From an uncultured Lysobacteraceae bacterium (GTDB lineage Bacteria > Pseudomonadota > Gammaproteobacteria > Xanthomonadales > Rhodanobacteraceae), in assembly GCA_946480705.1 (NCBI GenBank), contig CAMLLF010000171.1, positions 1-7,563 on the forward strand: 7,563 nt of DNA. Direction: 5' to 3'. This document shows, in pieces, positions 5,824-7,563 of this stretch; positions within the stretch are counted from its first letter, which is position 1, and each line of letters starts with the position of its first letter. The translations under genes and the position numbers were made by a program. Below the pieces are notes generated by a model, which made no database searches, had not been told where the DNA came from, and saw only the letters and a program-made list of their open reading frames with translations.

Positions 5824-6739
5824 AGGCCGCGCGCGCGATGTCGTCGGCGATCAGCGACTGATGCAGGCCGAAGCCCGCGGTGACGCCGTCGGCCGCGGCC
5901 AGCGTGATGTTGCTGCGCGCGAGCGCCGCATCGCCGGCGGCATGGACGCCCGGCACGCTGGTCTGCCTGCGTTCGTCGGTGCGAAGGATCGCGCCGAGCG
6001 GCGTTTCCTCGATCGCGCAGCCGAGCTGCTGCGCGATCGGACCGGCCGGGTGCGTCCGCGTCGCGACGAACAGCGCGCGCGCCGCCAGGCGACGGCCGTC
6101 CTGCAGCACGATCGCATCGAGCGTCGTGCCGGGTCCGGCGAGCGACGCGACCGGCGCCGTCTCGACGCGCACGCCGCGGCGGCGCAGCAGGTCGCGATCC
6201 TCGCCGTCAGGCTCGGGCTGACCGTTCATGAGCAGCGTCACCTCGCCCCAGTCGGCGATCAGCGCCGCGTGCTGCGCGGCATGCACGCTGCCGGCGAGCA
6301 CGGCGATCGGTCCCCCGCCGATTTCATAACCGTGGCAGTAGGGACAGTGCACGACGCTGCTGCCCCAGCGTTCGGCGAGACCCGGCAGCCCGGGCAAAGT
6401 GTCGCTGACGCCGACGGCGAGCAGCAGCTTGCGCGCCGCGACGTCGCGGCCGTCCGCCGTCGTCACGACGAAATCACCGTCGTTTCCGGCCGCAGCCTGT
6501 GCCGTGCCCGCGATCAGCGTCGCATTCGGATACGCCGCGAGCTGCGTGCGCGCGTCGGCGAGAATCGCGCCGCCGCTGCGGCCGTCCTGCGCGAGCACGC
6601 CGTGCGAATGCGCGGCGAAGCGGTTGCGCGGCAGGCCGGCATCGAGCACGGCGACGCGGCGGCGCGTGCGTGCGAGCAGCAGCGCGGCGGCGAGGCCGGC
6701 GAAACCGCCGCCGACGACGAGAGCGTCGAATCGGTTCAT
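5822..6739 (-). CDS. Thioredoxin-reductase-like FAD-dependent oxidoreductase with CPYC active site
   Basis: This 305-residue cytosolic flavoprotein has the two-domain thioredoxin reductase fold. An N-terminal FAD-binding Rossmann motif, VVGGGFAGLAAA (8-19), and a C-terminal FAD motif, GVHAAGDAA (264-272), are clear. The redox disulfide is C132-P-Y-C135 within HCPYCHGYE, unlike the CATC of classical TrxB. The second nucleotide-binding region (144-172, PIAVLAGSVHAAQHA, then VTLLMNG) lacks the GGGxSA loop and the HRRxxxR motif that bind NADPH in E. coli TrxB. It therefore resembles the dithiol-oxidase/uncharacterised branch of the family more than a genuine thioredoxin reductase; its substrate is unknown. 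The ATG at 6739 has GGAG eight bases upstream and is immediately followed by the FAD motif. The gene is divergent from an Rrf2 regulator, a pairing that suggests thiol- or redox-responsive control. Confidence 0.88.
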   Translation of the reverse strand: MNRFDALVVGGGFAGLAAALLLARTRRRVAVLDAGLPRNRFAAHSHGVLAQDGRSGGAILADARTQLAAYPNATLIAGTAQAAAGNDGDFVVTTADGRDVAARKLLLAVGVSDTLPGLPGLAERWGSSVVHCPYCHGYEIGGGPIAVLAGSVHAAQHAALIADWGEVTLLMNGQPEPDGEDRDLLRRRGVRVETAPVASLAGPGTTLDAIVLQDGRRLAARALFVATRTHPAGPIAQQLGCAIEETPLGAILRTDERRQTSVPGVHAAGDAALARSNITLAAADGVTAGFGLHQSLIADDIARAA

Positions 6740-6898
6740 GAGCAGGTCTCCGGGTGTCGCCGCGGCGGCCCGGATGCTCGCCGGCCTAAACGACACTTCT
6801 GAAGTTACATATTGGCGGCACGCCCGGCATATTGCAACTATCGTTGTTACGATATGCCGATCTGCTAAGGTGGCTGCCCCTCCGGAGCCGACCCCGCG
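6740..6898. promoter_or_regulatory. Divergent promoter region with Rrf2 operator candidate
   Basis: The 159-bp spacer is visibly more AT-rich between 6786 and 6870 than the flanking genes. It must carry the promoters for both the flavoprotein and the Rrf2 gene. In the leftward direction TTGCAA (complement near 6835-6840) followed about 18 bp later by AATATG is a possible sigma-70 pair; rightward boxes are unclear. The Rrf2 gene's GGAG lies at 6884-6887. Promoter boxes are inference; the dyad at 6825-6859 is plain in the sequence. Confidence 0.55.
6825..6859. promoter_or_regulatory. Inverted repeat, likely Rrf2-family operator
   Basis: The arm CGGCATATTGCAAC (6825-6838) and the reverse complement of GTTACGATATGCCG (6846-6859) agree at 12 of 14 positions, with a 7-bp spacer. 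The centre lies about 56 bp upstream of the Rrf2 start codon. A related half-site, GTTACATATTGGCG (6804-6817), begins 42 bp before the right arm, about four helical turns away, and CATATTG recurs at 6808 and 6828. Rrf2 proteins bind as dimers to dyads of this size in their own divergent promoters, so autoregulation and control of the flavoprotein are likely. Confidence 0.6.
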
Positions 6899-7345
6899 AT
6901 GAAACGCGACAGCCGCCTGTCCCGCATGCTGCACGTCCTCGTCCACATGGAGCGGCACGAAGGATCGGCGACGTCCGAAGCGATCGCGAAGATGCTCGGC
7001 ACGAATCCGGTCGTCGTGCGGCGCACGATGGCGGGTCTGCGCGAACACGGCTATGTGACGTCGGTGAAGGGGCCCGGCGGCGGCTGGACGCTGGCCAGGC
7101 CGCTCGACGCGATCAGCCTCGGCGACATCCATCGCGCGCTCGATTCGCCGCCGATCTTCGCGCTGGCCGCCGCGGTCGATCATGCCGGCTGCCTCGTCGA
7201 GCAGGCGGTCAACGCGACGCTGAAGGCCGCGTTCGACGAAGCCGAACGCACGCTGCTCGCGCGGCTCGACGGCGTGAGTCTCGGCGACATCGCGCGCGAT
7301 CATGCGCGGCGCGCGCGGCGCAAGCCCCCGCGCGGCAAGGGCTGA
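6899..7345 (+). CDS. Rrf2-family transcriptional regulator
   Basis: The 148-residue product begins MKRDSRLSRMLHVLVHM and has the standard Rrf2 winged helix-turn-helix: helix-turn-helix ATSEAIAKMLGTNPVVVRRTMAGLREHGYV (24-53), then the wing SVKGPGGGWTLARP (55-68), followed by SLGDIHRAL (73-81), the usual start of the dimerisation helix. IscR- and NsrR-type members bind an Fe-S cluster through three clustered cysteines; this protein has a single Cys at 98 (DHAGCLVEQ), so a cluster is unlikely and a one-cysteine or ligand-based switch is more plausible. The C-terminus is a basic tail (RRARRKPPRGKG). The start at 6899 has GGAG 11 bases upstream, a slightly long spacing. It is divergent from the thioredoxin-reductase-like gene, the expected regulatory target. 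Confidence 0.9.
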   Translation: MKRDSRLSRMLHVLVHMERHEGSATSEAIAKMLGTNPVVVRRTMAGLREHGYVTSVKGPGGGWTLARPLDAISLGDIHRALDSPPIFALAAAVDHAGCLVEQAVNATLKAAFDEAERTLLARLDGVSLGDIARDHARRARRKPPRGKG

Positions 7346-7563
7346 GACGTCGCATCTCGGCGTCTGGCGGCCCGTAACGGAGAAATCGGAGCGACCGGCG
7401 CGTTCCGGCCGCACCTGTTTGCTTCTCGTTCGGTCCGTAGCGGCGCTACGGATTCGCTTCGAAGCCGCGTCCGGAACGACCGGCCCGGTGTCATTCCGGC
7501 TTCCGCGTCCTCCGCTTCCGGCCGCTAGCGCCGGCACGACCGCCGCTGCGACGCGCGCGCGTT
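7346..7563. repeat. Palindrome-rich non-coding end of window
   Basis: No gene is supported in these 218 bp. Several small dyads follow one another: TCCGTAGC-GGC-GCTACGGA (7434-7452, perfect 8-bp arms); GCTTCGAAGC (7456-7465, perfect palindrome); CCGGAACGAC with GTCATTCCGG (7471-7499, 10-bp arms, one mismatch); and CCGG-C-CGCTAGCG-CCGG (7518-7534). The TTCCGG core recurs near 7404, 7495 and 7516. The first hairpin could end the Rrf2 transcript but has no U-tract. The region resembles a cluster of REP-like intergenic repeats. Confidence 0.45.

Noticed and set aside
5861..6802. A 313-residue rightward open frame opposite the flavoprotein
   Set aside because: It consists of Arg/Ala-rich sequence without motifs, while the other strand carries clear FAD and CPYC motifs.
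7434..7452. Intrinsic terminator of the Rrf2 gene
   Set aside because: The hairpin is perfect but about 90 bp after the stop and is not followed by a T-tract on either strand, so it is listed only as part of the palindrome-rich region.
1..7563. CRISPR array, tRNA, rRNA, transposase or integrase genes
   Set aside because: No regularly spaced direct repeats, no cloverleaf or rRNA-like segments and no recognisable recombinase motifs were seen on either strand.

Overview
This is a GC-rich (roughly 70%) bacterial chromosomal segment with dense coding and long spurious antisense frames. Several features point to a gammaproteobacterium of the Xanthomonadales, possibly Rhodanobacteraceae: a membrane-anchored winged-helix regulator with a periplasmic helical-repeat domain, a secreted Delta-60-type repeat protein ending in an aromatic D-G-F-Q tail, an inositol-monophosphatase-family phosphatase of HisN type, and intergenic repeats built from GGAATCGGGAATC-like units. 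The taxonomic assignment is inference from gene content and style; no rRNA or tRNA gene is present.

Left part (1-2009). A fragment of a phytanoyl-CoA-dioxygenase-like gene (+, from 91) runs head-on into a fragment of a PaaI-type hotdog thioesterase gene (-, from 769). Both lack their 3' parts and meet within about 55 bp, and the thioesterase also carries a one-base frameshift. Upstream of the thioesterase on the same strand is an intact phosphatase of the inositol monophosphatase/HisN family (819-1646). A 363-bp divergent region with a hairpin separates it from the next gene.

Middle part (2010-5794). An intact cytosolic hypothetical protein (+) converges on a CadC-like transmembrane regulator (-). 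Between their stop codons lies a roughly 100-bp inverted-repeat element. The regulator is divergent from a secreted Delta-60 repeat protein (+), which is broken by a single-base frameshift near 5277. The arrangement suggests, but does not prove, that the regulator acts on this gene.

Right part (5822-7563). A thioredoxin-reductase-like flavoprotein (-) with a CPYC active site and a degenerate NADPH-binding region is divergent from an Rrf2-family repressor (+). Their shared AT-richer promoter region contains a 14-bp-arm dyad, the best operator candidate in the window. The last 218 bp hold no gene but several small palindromes.

I see no complete new multi-gene system. The most promising leads are the flavoprotein/Rrf2 pair with its operator, the inverted-repeat element at 2699-2798, and the face-to-face gene remnants at the left.
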